Part shown: piece after piece, positions 33,428 through 42,781 of the stretch
Numbering within the stretch: the stretch's first letter is position 1
Layout of the letters: each line of letters opens with the position of its first letter
From: JABDIP01 sp965250245
Lineage (GTDB): Bacteria > Pseudomonadota > Alphaproteobacteria > DSM-16000 > Inquilinaceae
Length of the DNA stretch: 64,000 nt
Direction of reading: 5' to 3'
Assembly (NCBI GenBank): GCA_965250245.1
Contig: OZ252296.1
Span: 2,108,001-2,172,000 of the forward strand
Notes under the pieces: model-generated
Databases searched by the model: none
What the model saw: the letters and a program-made list of their open reading frames with translations, nothing else
What the model was told of the DNA's origin: nothing
Made by a program: the position numbers and the translations under genes

Positions 33428-34966
33428 ATGTTTCGACCGACACGCCGCCAGGTACTGGCCTATTCGGCGGCGGGCACGGCGCTGGCGACGGGCCTTGCCG
33501 CCACGCCGCTGAAGGCCCAGGCGGGCAGCAGCCTGACCATCGCCTACAACGTCAACCTGCCGTCCTGGGACCCGACGGTGGGCCCCTCCGCGGTCAACCC
33601 GACCATCCAGTCGATCTACAAATCGGTGTTCGACCAGTTCATCGACCAGGACCCGGACCTCAGCTTCAAGCCCGGCCTGCTGACCGATTGGGGCTGGAAC
33701 GAGGACAAATCCCAGATCTACCTGGAGGTCCGCGAGGGCGCGAAGTGGCATGACGGCGTACCCGTGACGCCGGAGGACGTGGTCTGGTCGCTGGAACGCG
33801 CCGGCAATCCTGACACCGGCAACCCGATCCAGTTCGTCTGGTCCAAGGTCGGCAACTACGCCATCGACGGCAACCGCATCACCGGCGACGTGCTGGCCTT
33901 CGAGCCGACCCTGTTCCAGTGGATGGCCTTCCTGACCGCCTACATCCTGCCCAAGCACCACTACGAGGCGGTTGGGCCGGAGGGCTTCGAGGCCAATCCG
34001 GTCGGCTCCGGCCCCTACCGGGTCGACGCCTTCGAGCGCAACGCCTTCGTCCGCCTGAAGGCGGTGCCCGACTACTGGGGCGGCGCGCCGGCCTATGAGA
34101 CGGTGGTCTTCAAATTCGTGCCCGACGCCACCAGCCGCATCGCCGAGGTGGAGAGCGGCGCCTCGGATGTGACGCTGGAGATCCCGTACGAGGAGTTCGA
34201 CCGGCTGAGCGCCAAGCCCGGCCTGACCGGGGCCACGACCCCGGTCTCCGACATCGCCATGATCTTCCTGAACGACATCGGCGTGATGGAGGACCGCAAC
34301 GTGCGGCTGGCCGCCCATCACGCAATCGACAAGCAGGCCATCGTCGACCGGCTGCTGCGCGGCTACGGCGTGCCGATCGACACCCTGCAGGCGCCGCAAT
34401 ACGCCGCCTTCGACGCCTCGATCACCGTGCCCCACGACCCGGACCGGGCGCGGGCCCTGCTGGCGGAGTCCGGCTATTCGCCGGACAATCCGGTGCGCTT
34501 CACCCTGCAGACGACGCGCGGCTTCAAGCCGAAGGATTACGAGATGATCCAGGCGATCGTCGGCATGTGGCGTCAGGTCGGCATCGAGGCGGAGATCGAG
34601 ATCTACGAGATCGCCAAGCATTTCGAGCTGCGGGCCCGCGACGAGCTGGCGCCGGCGGCGTTCTATAACTGGGGCAACTCGATCGGCGACCCGTCGACTT
34701 CGACAGGCTTTGCCATGTTCGGCCCGTCGCCGCACTCGGTCTGGGACACCGACGATCTGGACGGCATGATCGGCCCGCTCTGGGGCGAGTCCGATGAGGC
34801 CAAGCGCATCGAGGGCTGGAAGGCCGTGGACCGCCACATCGCCGAGCAGGGCTATGTCATCCCGCTGCTGCAATACGTCCAGCCCATCATCCACCGCGAC
34901 GACGTGCAGGTAACCCCGCACATCGCCAACTTCCTCCTGCCGCAACTCATGAGCCCGGCGGGGTAG
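33428..34966 (+). CDS. Peptide-type ABC transporter substrate-binding protein (SBP_bac_5)
   Basis: 512 residues, Tat-type signal with twin arginines (TRRQVLAYSAAGTALATG) and cleavage near LKAQA. The periplasmic binding domain shows YNVNLPSWDPTVGPSAVNPT, KWHDGVPVTPEDVVWSLERA, VGSGPYRVDAFERNAFVRLK and NDIGVMEDRNVRLAAHHAID, typical of family 5 proteins that bind peptides, opines, nickel or sugars. GGGAG precedes the ATG. It is the first gene of a five-gene transporter operon, but a 140-base palindromic element separates it from the permease gene. Confidence 0.93.
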   Translation: MFRPTRRQVLAYSAAGTALATGLAATPLKAQAGSSLTIAYNVNLPSWDPTVGPSAVNPTIQSIYKSVFDQFIDQDPDLSFKPGLLTDWGWNEDKSQIYLEVREGAKWHDGVPVTPEDVVWSLERAGNPDTGNPIQFVWSKVGNYAIDGNRITGDVLAFEPTLFQWMAFLTAYILPKHHYEAVGPEGFEANPVGSGPYRVDAFERNAFVRLKAVPDYWGGAPAYETVVFKFVPDATSRIAEVESGASDVTLEIPYEEFDRLSAKPGLTGATTPVSDIAMIFLNDIGVMEDRNVRLAAHHAIDKQAIVDRLLRGYGVPIDTLQAPQYAAFDASITVPHDPDRARALLAESGYSPDNPVRFTLQTTRGFKPKDYEMIQAIVGMWRQVGIEAEIEIYEIAKHFELRARDELAPAAFYNWGNSIGDPSTSTGFAMFGPSPHSVWDTDDLDGMIGPLWGESDEAKRIEGWKAVDRHIAEQGYVIPLLQYVQPIIHRDDVQVTPHIANFLLPQLMSPAG

Positions 34967-35011
34967 GGCAGCCGGTTATCATGATCAGCACGTTAGGTGT
35001 TCGGTCCTTTT

Positions 35012-35151
35012 CCCTCTCCCCTTGTGGGAGAGGGGGGACCCGCGTAGCGGGTGGGTGAGGGGTCGCCGCCCGGAGGGCGGCCGGACAACCATTTTCATGC
35101 GCGCAAGCGCGCGACCCCTCACCCTAACCCTCTCCCACAAGGGGAGAGGGG
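35012..35151. repeat. REP-like palindromic element inside the peptide transporter operon
   Basis: The outer arms are ccctctccccttgtgggag... at 35012 and its complement ending at 35151; inner arms ggtgaggggtcg and cgacccctcacc and a gcgcgcaagcgcgc tip add further stems. It lies between the binding-protein stop and the first permease start. Similar elements occur at 48639-48762 and 52464-52607. It could stabilise the upstream mRNA or reduce read-through so that binding protein exceeds permease. Confidence 0.85.
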
Positions 35152-35169
35152 ATCTGGTCTGCGTCTGCC

Positions 35170-36177
35170 GTGACCGCACAGTTCCTCCTTCGACGACTTC
35201 TCCTGGCCATACCGACGCTGTTCGGCGTGGCGGTGGTTGTCTTCGTCCTGCTGCGGGTAGTCCCTGGCGATCCGATCGCGATGATGATTCCGCCGGGGGC
35301 GAGCGAGGCGGATATCGAGAATCTGCGGCGGCTGTACGGGCTCGACCGGTCGATCGGGGTGCAGTTCCTGATCTGGCTGGGCGATGCGGTTCGCGGGGAT
35401 TTCGGCACGTCCATCAGCCTGCGCCAGGATGTCGTGACGCTGGTGCTGGGCCGGTTGCCGGCGACGCTGGAGCTGGCCGGCCTGGCCATGGTGATGGCCG
35501 TGGCGATCGGCGGCACCTCGGCGCTGGCAGCGGTCTATTGGCGGGGCGGCTGGCCGGAGCTGGTGGTGGACGCCCTGATCGGGTTCACCCAGGCGGTGCC
35601 GGATTTCCTCTGGGGGCTGATGTTCATCCTGCTCCTCGGCGTGCTGCTGCCGCTGCTGCCAATCTCCGGCCGCATCGATCCCAGGCTCGCATACGACTTC
35701 ATCACCGGCTTCTATCTCATTGAAACCCTTGTGCGCGGCGAGCTGACCATCTTCGCCGGCCTGCTGTCGCACCTGCTGCTGCCGGCGGCAGCGCTAGCGC
35801 TGCCTCTGGCCGCCGCCATCGCCCGGGTGCTGAAGAGCACGCTGGCCGAGGTGATGACCCAGGACTACATCCAGATGGCCCGGGTGCGCGGCTTCTCCCG
35901 TGGCCGCATCCTGTTGCGCGAGGCGCTGCGCAACGCCCTGGTGCCGACGGTGACGCTGACCGGCGTGCAGTTCACCTTCCTGCTCGGCGGCACCGTGCTG
36001 ATCGAGCGCATCTTCAGCTATCCCGGCATCGGCAACATGGCGATCGGGGCGGTGATCGACCGCGACCTGCCGCTGATCCAGGGGCTGGTGCTGACCTTCG
36101 CGGTGCTGTTCATCGCGCTCAACCTGCTGATCGACCTGACCTACGCCCTGCTGAACCCGCGGGTGCGCCATGGCTGA
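35170..36177 (+). CDS. Peptide-type ABC transporter permease, DppB-like
   Basis: 335 residues from a GTG at 35170, 18 bases after a palindromic repeat; there is no clear ribosome-binding site. DppB-type features: N-terminal FLLRRLLLAIPTLFGVAVVV, VVPGDPIAMM, SLRQDVVTLVLGRLPATLEL and the EAA coupling loop EALRNALVPTVTLTGVQF. Six membrane segments. Forms a heterodimer with the next gene product. Overlaps it by eight bases. Confidence 0.92.
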   Translation: MTAQFLLRRLLLAIPTLFGVAVVVFVLLRVVPGDPIAMMIPPGASEADIENLRRLYGLDRSIGVQFLIWLGDAVRGDFGTSISLRQDVVTLVLGRLPATLELAGLAMVMAVAIGGTSALAAVYWRGGWPELVVDALIGFTQAVPDFLWGLMFILLLGVLLPLLPISGRIDPRLAYDFITGFYLIETLVRGELTIFAGLLSHLLLPAAALALPLAAAIARVLKSTLAEVMTQDYIQMARVRGFSRGRILLREALRNALVPTVTLTGVQFTFLLGGTVLIERIFSYPGIGNMAIGAVIDRDLPLIQGLVLTFAVLFIALNLLIDLTYALLNPRVRHG

Positions 36178-37027
36178 GCGGTGGCCGGTGATGCGCGCCC
36201 TGGCAAGCCAGGGCCGGGTCTGGTTCGGCGCCGGCGTGGTCGGGCTGCTGGTCATCGTCGCCCTGGCCGCGCCGCTGCTGGCGCCGCAGGACCCGCTCGG
36301 CCAGGATCTGTTCAGCGCCCTGCTGCCGCCGGCCTGGCTCGACCGGGGCGAGGCGGCATACCCGCTCGGCACCGACAGCCTCGGCCGCGACCTGCTCTCG
36401 CGGCTGATCTACGGCGCCCGCGTGGCGCTGATCGTGGCTGTTGTCGCGGCGACCCTGGCGGCACTGCTCGGGACGATCCTCGGCCTGATGGCCGGCTATT
36501 TCGGCGGCTGGGTCGACACCGCCATCTCGCGCCTCGTCGACATCTGGATGGCCTTCCCGCCGGTGCTGCTGTCGATCGTGCTGGTGGCGGTGATCGGCGC
36601 CGGGCTGCACGCGGTGGTGATCGCCATCGTCATCGTAGACTGGACCCGCTTCTGCCGCGTCATCCGGGCCGAGGTGCTGGTCCAGCGCGAGCAGGACTAC
36701 GTCGCCTCCGCCGTCACCATCGGCCTGGGCCGCTGGCGCATCCTGCTGACCGAGATCCTGCCCAACGTGGCGCCGCTGCTGCTGGTGCTGCTGACCCTGG
36801 AGATGGGCATCGCCGTCATCGTCGAGGCGATCCTGAGTTTCGTGGGCCTGAGCGTCGCCTCTGACGCCCCGACCTGGGGCGGCCTCATCGCCGAGGGCCG
36901 CAGCAACGTCTACCAGGCCTGGTGGATCATGGCCCTGCCCATGGGCTGCGTGATCCTCGTCGTCCTCGGCTTCAACCTGCTCGGCGACGGCCTCCGCAAC
37001 GCCCTCGACCCGGTGATGCGGCGATGA
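36170..37027 (+). CDS. Peptide-type ABC transporter permease, DppC-like
   Basis: 285 residues. DppC-type features: N-terminal membrane helix, then HPLGTDSLGRDLLSRLIYGAR-like phrase (YPLGTDSLGRDLLSRLIYGA), GYFGGWVDTAISRLVDIWMA, the coupling loop EILPNVAPLLLVLL and ILSFVGLSVASDAPTWGGLI. Overlaps the downstream ATPase gene by four bases (ATGA). Confidence 0.92.
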   Translation: MAERWPVMRALASQGRVWFGAGVVGLLVIVALAAPLLAPQDPLGQDLFSALLPPAWLDRGEAAYPLGTDSLGRDLLSRLIYGARVALIVAVVAATLAALLGTILGLMAGYFGGWVDTAISRLVDIWMAFPPVLLSIVLVAVIGAGLHAVVIAIVIVDWTRFCRVIRAEVLVQREQDYVASAVTIGLGRWRILLTEILPNVAPLLLVLLTLEMGIAVIVEAILSFVGLSVASDAPTWGGLIAEGRSNVYQAWWIMALPMGCVILVVLGFNLLGDGLRNALDPVMRR

Positions 37028-37917
37028 CCGACGCGGTTCTCGAGATCCGCGACCTGCATGTGGCGATCGGCCCAGCCGGCCGCGGTGTACCGGTGCTGCG
37101 CGGCGTCGATCTTGCGGTCGGTCCGGGGCGGGTCAGAGGGCTGGTGGGCGAGTCCGGGGCCGGCAAGACCATGGTGGCGCGGGCGGTGCTTGGCGTCATG
37201 CCGGCGGCGGCGCGGATCACCGGCGGGCCGATCCGCTTTGCCGGCGACGATCTGGCCGGGATGGCCGAGCGTCAGCGGCGGGACTTGCTGGGCCGCGACC
37301 TGGCGCTGATCCCGCAGGACCCGATGACGGCGCTGAACCCGGTGCGGCCGGTCGGCCGGCAGATCACCGACGTGCTGCGGCTGCGCCAGGGAATGGACCG
37401 CCGGGCGGCGGAGGCGCGTGCGCTCGACTTGCTGAACGAGGTGCATATCCGCGCGCCCGAGACGGTGATGCGGCAATACCCGCACGAACTGTCCGGCGGG
37501 ATGCGCCAACGGGTGTTGATCGCCATTGCCTTCGCTGGCGAACCGAAGCTGGTGATCGCCGACGAGCCCACCACGGCGCTGGACGTCACCGTGCAGCGCC
37601 AGATCCTGCGGCTGATACGCGCCATGCAGGCAGCGCACGGCACGGCGATCCTGTTCGTCACCCATGATCTGGGCGTGGTCGCCAAGATCTGCGACGACGT
37701 CAGCGTCATCCATGCCGGCCGCATCGTCGAGGCGGCCCCGGCCGCCGACATCTTCGCCGCCCCACAGCACGACTACACCCAGGCCTTGTTCGGCGCGACT
37801 CCCCGCTATGACCGCCCGGCCGAGGCGCTGACACCCGTGCCTTCCGCGCTGACCGAGCGGCTGCTGACCGAGGCGGCCGTGTACGACCGGGACAGGGCAG
37901 GCGCTCGCGATGGGTGA
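37024..37917 (+). CDS. Peptide-type ABC transporter ATPase, DppD-like
   Basis: 297 residues from ATG 37024, which overlaps the permease stop. Walker A GESGAGKT, Q-loop ALIPQDPMTALNPV, signature ELSGGMRQRVLIA, Walker B LVIADEPTTALDVTVQ and the switch His in VTHDLGV. The C-terminus is short of the oligopeptide-transporter cysteine cluster that some DppD/OppD proteins carry for an Fe-S site. Works as a heterodimer with the next ATPase. Confidence 0.92.
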   Translation: MTDAVLEIRDLHVAIGPAGRGVPVLRGVDLAVGPGRVRGLVGESGAGKTMVARAVLGVMPAAARITGGPIRFAGDDLAGMAERQRRDLLGRDLALIPQDPMTALNPVRPVGRQITDVLRLRQGMDRRAAEARALDLLNEVHIRAPETVMRQYPHELSGGMRQRVLIAIAFAGEPKLVIADEPTTALDVTVQRQILRLIRAMQAAHGTAILFVTHDLGVVAKICDDVSVIHAGRIVEAAPAADIFAAPQHDYTQALFGATPRYDRPAEALTPVPSALTERLLTEAAVYDRDRAGARDG

Positions 37918-38737
37918 GCGCCCCATCCTGGAGGCGCGAGGGCTGAGCCTGTCGCTGCCGGACCGCGCCGCCTCGCCGCCCTTCGGCCCGCCGCCGATGG
38001 TGGAGATCCTGAAAGGCATCGACCTGGAAGTCGGGCCTGGCGAGGCGGTCGGAATCGTCGGCGAGTCGGGCTCCGGCAAGACCAGTCTGGGGCGCACGCT
38101 GCTCCGGCTCTACCGGCCGACTGCCGGGCATCTCGCCTTCGACGGCCAGTCCATCGGAACGCTGGACGAGTCGAAATTGCGGCCGCTCCGGGCCCGCATG
38201 CAAATGATCTTCCAGGACCCGCAGTCTTCGCTGAACCCGCGTCACCGGATCGGCACCATCCTGGCGCAGCCTCTGATCGCCTTTGGACGCGCGGGGGGGC
38301 CGGCCGAGGCGGCTCGGCGGACCGGCGCGCTGCTGGAACGCGTCGGCCTGCCGGCCGCCTTCGCCGACCGCTACCCGCATGAGATCAGCGGCGGCCAGCG
38401 CCAGCGGGTGGGCATCGCCCGCGCCATCGCCCTGGACCCGGCCTTTGTGGTGGCGGACGAGATCGTCTCCGGCCTGGACGTCTCCACCCAGGCGCAGATC
38501 CTGGCCCTGCTGGCCGAGCTGCGGCGCGACCTGGGCCTGGCGCTCGCCTTCATCAGCCACGACCTCTCGGTGGTGCGCGTGCTCTGCGACCGCGTCGTGG
38601 TCATGCTGCATGGCGAGGTGGTGGAAACCGGCGACTGCGAAACCGTCTTTGCCGACCCGCGGCATGCCTACACGCGCGCGCTGATCGACGCCATCCCGCT
38701 GCCGGAAATCGATCCGGACTGGCTGGGGGGCGGCTGA
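37910..38737 (+). CDS. Peptide-type ABC transporter ATPase, DppF-like
   Basis: 275 residues, overlapping the previous gene by eight bases. Walker A GESGSGKT, MIFQDPQSSLNPRHRIGTIL, signature EISGGQRQRVGIARAIAL, Walker B FVVADEIVSGLDVSTQ and switch His in ISHDLSVV. The usual DEPxSALD reads DEIVSGLD; the catalytic Glu is kept. Last gene of the transporter operon; a palindromic repeat begins 44 bases later. Confidence 0.92.
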   Translation: MGERPILEARGLSLSLPDRAASPPFGPPPMVEILKGIDLEVGPGEAVGIVGESGSGKTSLGRTLLRLYRPTAGHLAFDGQSIGTLDESKLRPLRARMQMIFQDPQSSLNPRHRIGTILAQPLIAFGRAGGPAEAARRTGALLERVGLPAAFADRYPHEISGGQRQRVGIARAIALDPAFVVADEIVSGLDVSTQAQILALLAELRRDLGLALAFISHDLSVVRVLCDRVVVMLHGEVVETGDCETVFADPRHAYTRALIDAIPLPEIDPDWLGGG

Positions 38738-38780
38738 CGGTCAGCAGGTTGCTGAAGACGCGCTGGCGGCCACCCTCGTC

Positions 38781-38866
38781 CTTCGACAGGCTCAGGATGA
38801 GGGTGAGCAATTGGGCGGCTTCCAGGGTGGTGCAAACAATTCACCTCATCCTGAGCCTGTCGACGG
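38781..38866. repeat. REP-like inverted repeat, CGACAGGCTCAGGATGAGG type
   Basis: Arms cgacaggctcaggatgagg (from 38784) and cctcatcctgagcctgtcg (to 38862) flank about 38 bases. Lies between the convergent ends of the peptide transporter operon and the P-type ATPase gene, where it may serve as a transcription barrier. Confidence 0.8.
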
Positions 38867-38906
38867 ATGACCTCTCGGCTGGAACTGGCCCGCTATCGGC
38901 AGTCCG

Positions 38907-41561
38907 TTAGGCGGTCGCCTGTGATCCCTCGTCCCGGTGTGGGCCGCCATGGCGCCAGCGCAGCGTTGCCTTGTGCCCTTCCTCGAAGGCCAGGAAGACA
39001 AGCGCGATGGCGGCAAGGCTCGCGATCTCGGCACCCGTCACCGGCGCGATTTCCAGCACGTCGCTGAGACCCGGGACATGCATGGCGCCCAGATGCAGCA
39101 GCAGGGCGATCGGCACCGCGAGTGCCAGGAACGGGTTGGCCAGCGGCGGCATCTGGAACAGCGAACGGGTCTCCGAGCGGCTGGAGAGCGCGTGCACATT
39201 GCCGAACAGCACCATCAGCAACAGGGTCAGGTTGCGCGCTTCGACCTCCGTGGCGCCGCTGTTCAGCGCGGCGAGGAAGGACAGGAAGGCCAGCACGCCC
39301 ATGGCGGTGCCGGCGACTAACACGTGCTCGATCACATGCCGCTCGAAGATCGGCTCGGTCGGGTCGCGCGGCGGCCGGCGGAACTCGCCGCCCTCCTTGG
39401 GCTCGAAGGCGAGCGCCACGTCCTGCAGCCCGTTGGCGACCAGGTTCAGCCAGAGCAACTGCACCGCGGTCAGCGGCATCGGCAGGCCGGCCAGCACCGA
39501 CAGGAAAAACAGCAACAGGGCGGAGAAGCCGGTCGCGGTCAGCAGCGCGATGACCTTGCGGATGTTGTTGTAGACGATGCGGCCCTGCTCGACGCCGGCG
39601 ACGATGGAGGCGAAATTGTCGTCGGTGATGATCAGGTCCGCCGCTTCTTTGGCGACGTCGGTGCCCGACCGGCCCATGGCGACGCCGGCATTGGCGCGGC
39701 GCATCGCCGGGGCGTCGTTGACCCCGTCGCCGGTGACCGCGACGAAATGGCCGTCGGTCATGAAGGTCTCGACAATGCGCTCCTTCTGCACCGGCTCGAT
39801 GCGCGCGAAGATTCGGGCCGGCAGGATCAGACGGCGCAGCGCGTCCGTCCCCTGGATCTCGGCCTCGCGGATCATGGCGCCGGTGACGATCGGATCCTCG
39901 GCGTCGCAGAGGCCTAGATCGGCGCCGATGGCCCGCGCCGTCGCGGGATGGTCCCCGGTCACCATGGCGACGCCGATTCCACCGGCCCGGCAATCGCGGA
40001 TCGCATCGCGTGCCTCCGGCCGCACCGGATCGATCATCGCCACCATGCCCAGAAAGGTGAGGTCGGCCAGCCGGTCGGCCGGCTGGCTGTCGGTGTTGCG
40101 GCGTTTGGCCAGCGCGATAACGCGGTAGCCCTGCCGGGCCAGCCCAACGAACAGGGACTCGATCCGCTGCCGATCGATCGGCTGGACGCCGCTTTCCATC
40201 TGCATCGTCGTCGACGCGGCAAGCAGGCGCTCGGGGCTTCCCTTCACATAGAAAGTGGCGCCGTCCGGGTCCCGGTTCACACTGGCGCTGTAGGCCTTCT
40301 CCGATTCATACGGGATCAGGCGCAACCGCTCGCGCTCGGCGCGGATGCCGTTGAGGGACAGGCCGTACTTCTTGGCGAAGACCAGGAAGGCGACGTCGAC
40401 GATGTCGCCATCGGAGACCCAGTCGCCGCCGGCATAGTCGAGATGGCTCTCATTGGCCAGGATACCGGTGATGCACAGCTCGCGCAGCAGCGCCTGATCC
40501 TCGCCCGTGACTTCGCCCGGAGCGACGCCCGCGCCGGTCGCATCGTAGCGCTGTCCGGAGGGCAGGATGGCAGCGGCGATGGTCAACTCGTTGACGGTCA
40601 GCGTGCCCGTCTTGTCGGTGCAGATGAGGGTGGCAGAACCCAGCGCCTCCACCGCCACCAGCTTGCGGATGATCACGCTGGCCCGGGCCATGCGCCGCAT
40701 GCCGATGGCCAGCGCCACGGTCAGCGCGGCGGGCAGACCCTCCGGAATGGTCGAGACCGCCAGGCCGATGCCCATCATCACCATGGTGGTCGGGTCGTAG
40801 TCGCCGCGCACGGCCATCAGCCCGGCCAGGCCCAGGATCGCGAGCAGGATCGCGCCGGCCACCTGATAGGTGAAGCGCCGGATGCGGATCATCAGCGGCG
40901 GTTCCGACACCCGGCGGCGTGCGACCCGGGTGGCGATGCCGCCGATCTGGGTGCCGGTGCCGGTTGCCAGCACGATGCCCCGGCCCCGGCCGCGGGTTAC
41001 GATGCTGCCGGCGAAACAAGAATCCATCCGCTCCGCGATCGGCGCGTCGACGGGGACATTCGCCCGCGCGTTCTTGGTCACCGCCAGGCTTTCGCCGGTC
41101 AGCATGGACTCGTCGACGCAGAGCCCATCGCTGTCCTGCAGCGCGATGTCGGCCGGCGTGCGGTCTCCCGATGCCAGGAAAACCACGTCGCCAGGCACCA
41201 CCTGCTCGGAATCGATGGTGCGGGCGACGCCGTCGCGCAGCACATGGGCGCGGGTGCGCACCATGGCCCGCAGCGCGGCGGCAGAGCGCTGGGCGGAATA
41301 CTCCTGCACCGTGCCGATCGCGGCGTTCAGCAACAGCACTGCCATGATGAATACAGCGCTCGGGGTCTGGCCGACCAGCAGCGACACGGCGGCGGCCGCG
41401 AGCAGGATGTATATGAACGGGCTGAGGAACTGGCGCAGGAAGATCAGCACCACGCCGGGCGGCTTGCGCTCCGGCAGGCGATTGGGCCCGTGGACCGCCA
41501 ACAGGCGCTCGGCCTCGGCCGTGGTCAACCCGTCGGGAAAAAGCTCGGAATCCGGTGCCAT
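38907..41561 (-). CDS. P2-type cation-transporting ATPase (calcium-ATPase-like)
   Basis: 884 residues from the ATG at 41561; the frame is open to a GTG at 41690 but the domain begins with the usual DGLTTAEAERLLAVHGPNRL. Actuator motif MLTGESLAVTKNA, membrane helix 4 STIPEGLPAALTVALAIGMR, phosphorylation site ICTDKTGTLTVNEL and hinge VTGDGVNDAPAMRRANAGVA are intact. Helix 6 reads WLNLVANGLQDVALAFEP, a variant of the NLVTDGLPA of Ca2+ pumps. Probable role: ATP-driven export of Ca2+ or another divalent or monovalent cation across the inner membrane. It lies 283 bases downstream of an EF-hand gene on the same strand. Confidence 0.88.
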   Translation of the reverse strand: MAPDSELFPDGLTTAEAERLLAVHGPNRLPERKPPGVVLIFLRQFLSPFIYILLAAAAVSLLVGQTPSAVFIMAVLLLNAAIGTVQEYSAQRSAAALRAMVRTRAHVLRDGVARTIDSEQVVPGDVVFLASGDRTPADIALQDSDGLCVDESMLTGESLAVTKNARANVPVDAPIAERMDSCFAGSIVTRGRGRGIVLATGTGTQIGGIATRVARRRVSEPPLMIRIRRFTYQVAGAILLAILGLAGLMAVRGDYDPTTMVMMGIGLAVSTIPEGLPAALTVALAIGMRRMARASVIIRKLVAVEALGSATLICTDKTGTLTVNELTIAAAILPSGQRYDATGAGVAPGEVTGEDQALLRELCITGILANESHLDYAGGDWVSDGDIVDVAFLVFAKKYGLSLNGIRAERERLRLIPYESEKAYSASVNRDPDGATFYVKGSPERLLAASTTMQMESGVQPIDRQRIESLFVGLARQGYRVIALAKRRNTDSQPADRLADLTFLGMVAMIDPVRPEARDAIRDCRAGGIGVAMVTGDHPATARAIGADLGLCDAEDPIVTGAMIREAEIQGTDALRRLILPARIFARIEPVQKERIVETFMTDGHFVAVTGDGVNDAPAMRRANAGVAMGRSGTDVAKEAADLIITDDNFASIVAGVEQGRIVYNNIRKVIALLTATGFSALLLFFLSVLAGLPMPLTAVQLLWLNLVANGLQDVALAFEPKEGGEFRRPPRDPTEPIFERHVIEHVLVAGTAMGVLAFLSFLAALNSGATEVEARNLTLLLMVLFGNVHALSSRSETRSLFQMPPLANPFLALAVPIALLLHLGAMHVPGLSDVLEIAPVTGAEIASLAAIALVFLAFEEGHKATLRWRHGGPHRDEGSQATA

Positions 41562-41772
41562 GCCCCACTCACTCTTAGAGAGCCACGCGGGCCCTGCCGC
41601 ATGGCCTGTCCGTTGGTCCGCGTTGCCGCCGCCAGGCGCCTTGGCTGGGGCAATAGGGATCAACGGTGTCGAGGATGGGGGAACCGACACGCTAGATTTG
41701 GCGTCGTGACGGGCGATTACCAGTGTTGCCGCGGCACGAAATCGGACGTCGGAACACCGGTGCCAAGGAAGA

Positions 41773-41802
41773 ACGGCGCGATGTTTGGTCGCATCGCGCC
41801 GT
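41773..41802 (-). terminator. Terminator after the EF-hand gene
   Basis: A perfect 11-bp stem (41773-41783 with 41792-41802) with an 8-base loop; on the minus strand it is followed by TTCTTCCTT. It lies 42 bases beyond the EF-hand stop codon and separates that gene from the P-type ATPase gene. Confidence 0.7.
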
Positions 41803-41844
41803 CCAACCCTGGATTCCGGCGATCAGCCACCGGAGGCGAGATCG

Positions 41845-42360
41845 TTAGCTGTCGTCTTCATCATCATCGTCATCATCGTCGCGGCCGCCCCGGCGCATAT
41901 CGTCGAGGCTGAGCACGCCGTCGTCGTTGCGGTCCATGCGGCTCACGACCGCCGCGAACGGGTCGACGAACTCGCCCGTGGTGACGATGGCGTCACCGTC
42001 ATCGTCCAGGCTCTGGAAGCGGTCGACCATGCGCTCGCGCATGGCGTCCAGCCACAGCGCCTCGTATTCGCTCAGTGTCAGCTCGCCATTGCCGTCGGTG
42101 TCGAACTCGGCGAAGCGGTCGGCGCGCACGGCATCGATCTCGGCCTGGGTGAGCTGGCCGTCGCCGTTGGAATCGAAGTTCTCGATCATCGCGGCGCCGC
42201 GGCCCCGGCCGCGCCGGAAGTCCCGGCCGTCATCGCCCTGGGAGATGCCGAAGCGGCCGTGGTGCCCACGCTCGTCGGCAATGCCGGTGCTGGCGGCGAA
42301 GGTGATGCCTGCCGCGGCGACCACGCCGGCGATGATCAGGGCCCTGTATCCGGTCTTCAT
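41845..42360 (-). CDS. Exported four-EF-hand calcium-binding protein
   Basis: 171 residues. A signal peptide (about 1-28, AGVVAAAGITFAASTGIADE) is followed by a His/Arg-rich linker and four 12-residue EF-hand loops at about 63-74 (DSNGDGQLTQAE), 87-98 (DTDGNGELTLSE), 119-130 (DDDGDAIVTTGE) and 143-154 (DRNDDGVLSLDD). The first two are canonical; the third lacks the usual residue at position 6-7. The C-terminus is a run of Asp and Glu (161-170). It is predicted periplasmic and likely binds Ca2+. Divergent from a two-component system whose sensor also has an Asp/His-rich stretch. Confidence 0.9.
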   Translation of the reverse strand: MKTGYRALIIAGVVAAAGITFAASTGIADERGHHGRFGISQGDDGRDFRRGRGRGAAMIENFDSNGDGQLTQAEIDAVRADRFAEFDTDGNGELTLSEYEALWLDAMRERMVDRFQSLDDDGDAIVTTGEFVDPFAAVVSRMDRNDDGVLSLDDMRRGGRDDDDDDDEDDS

Positions 42361-42781
42361 GGATGTCCTCTTTCACGCAAGGTTTCGATGAGGCGGATTA
42401 GACCCGCCAAACGTCGCGGAGATTTGTCAGCGGACAGGGAATACTGTCGCCATGTGTTGCGCGGCCGGGTTCTGACATGGCTTGTTACATTTTTCCGGCC
42501 CCGGGGTTTCGCGCGATGGCGGATACTGAATGAGAAATTGAACCACAGAGGCACAGAGACACAGAGAACCAGGAAAGAAGTGTCGTCATTCCCGCGAAGG
42601 CGGGAATCCAGATGTCGCGACGGCGAAGCGTCTCCGAATGTGCCCCCTGGATTCCCGCCTTCGCGGGAATGACAATTTGTAGCGTGTGGCGACATCGCCA
42701 AATGGCCGCAGCCTCCTGTTGTTTCTCTGTGCCTCTGTGTCTCTGTGGTGATCATTGGTTGGTTCGGAAGACCGGAGATTC
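42361..42781. other. Divergent intergenic region with nested palindromes
   Basis: 421 bases between the EF-hand start and the response-regulator start. The right half is filled by the nested repeat at 42542-42749. The left 170 bases have no gene and probably contain the EF-hand promoter. Confidence 0.6.
42542..42749. repeat. Nested inverted repeats upstream of the response regulator
   Basis: An outer pair of arms (accacagaggcacagag at 42542-42568 and the near-complement at 42723-42749) encloses an inner pair: gtcattcccgcgaaggcggg... at 42585-42611 and its exact complement at 42647-42673. The inner element recurs at 59572-59641 and the outer type recurs inside 47571-47819, so one element has probably inserted into another. 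Confidence 0.85.

Noticed and set aside
39948..41912. A 654-codon plus-strand open frame opposite the P-type ATPase
   Set aside because: Shadow of the ATPase gene; His/Gln/Gly-rich composition and no recognisable domain.
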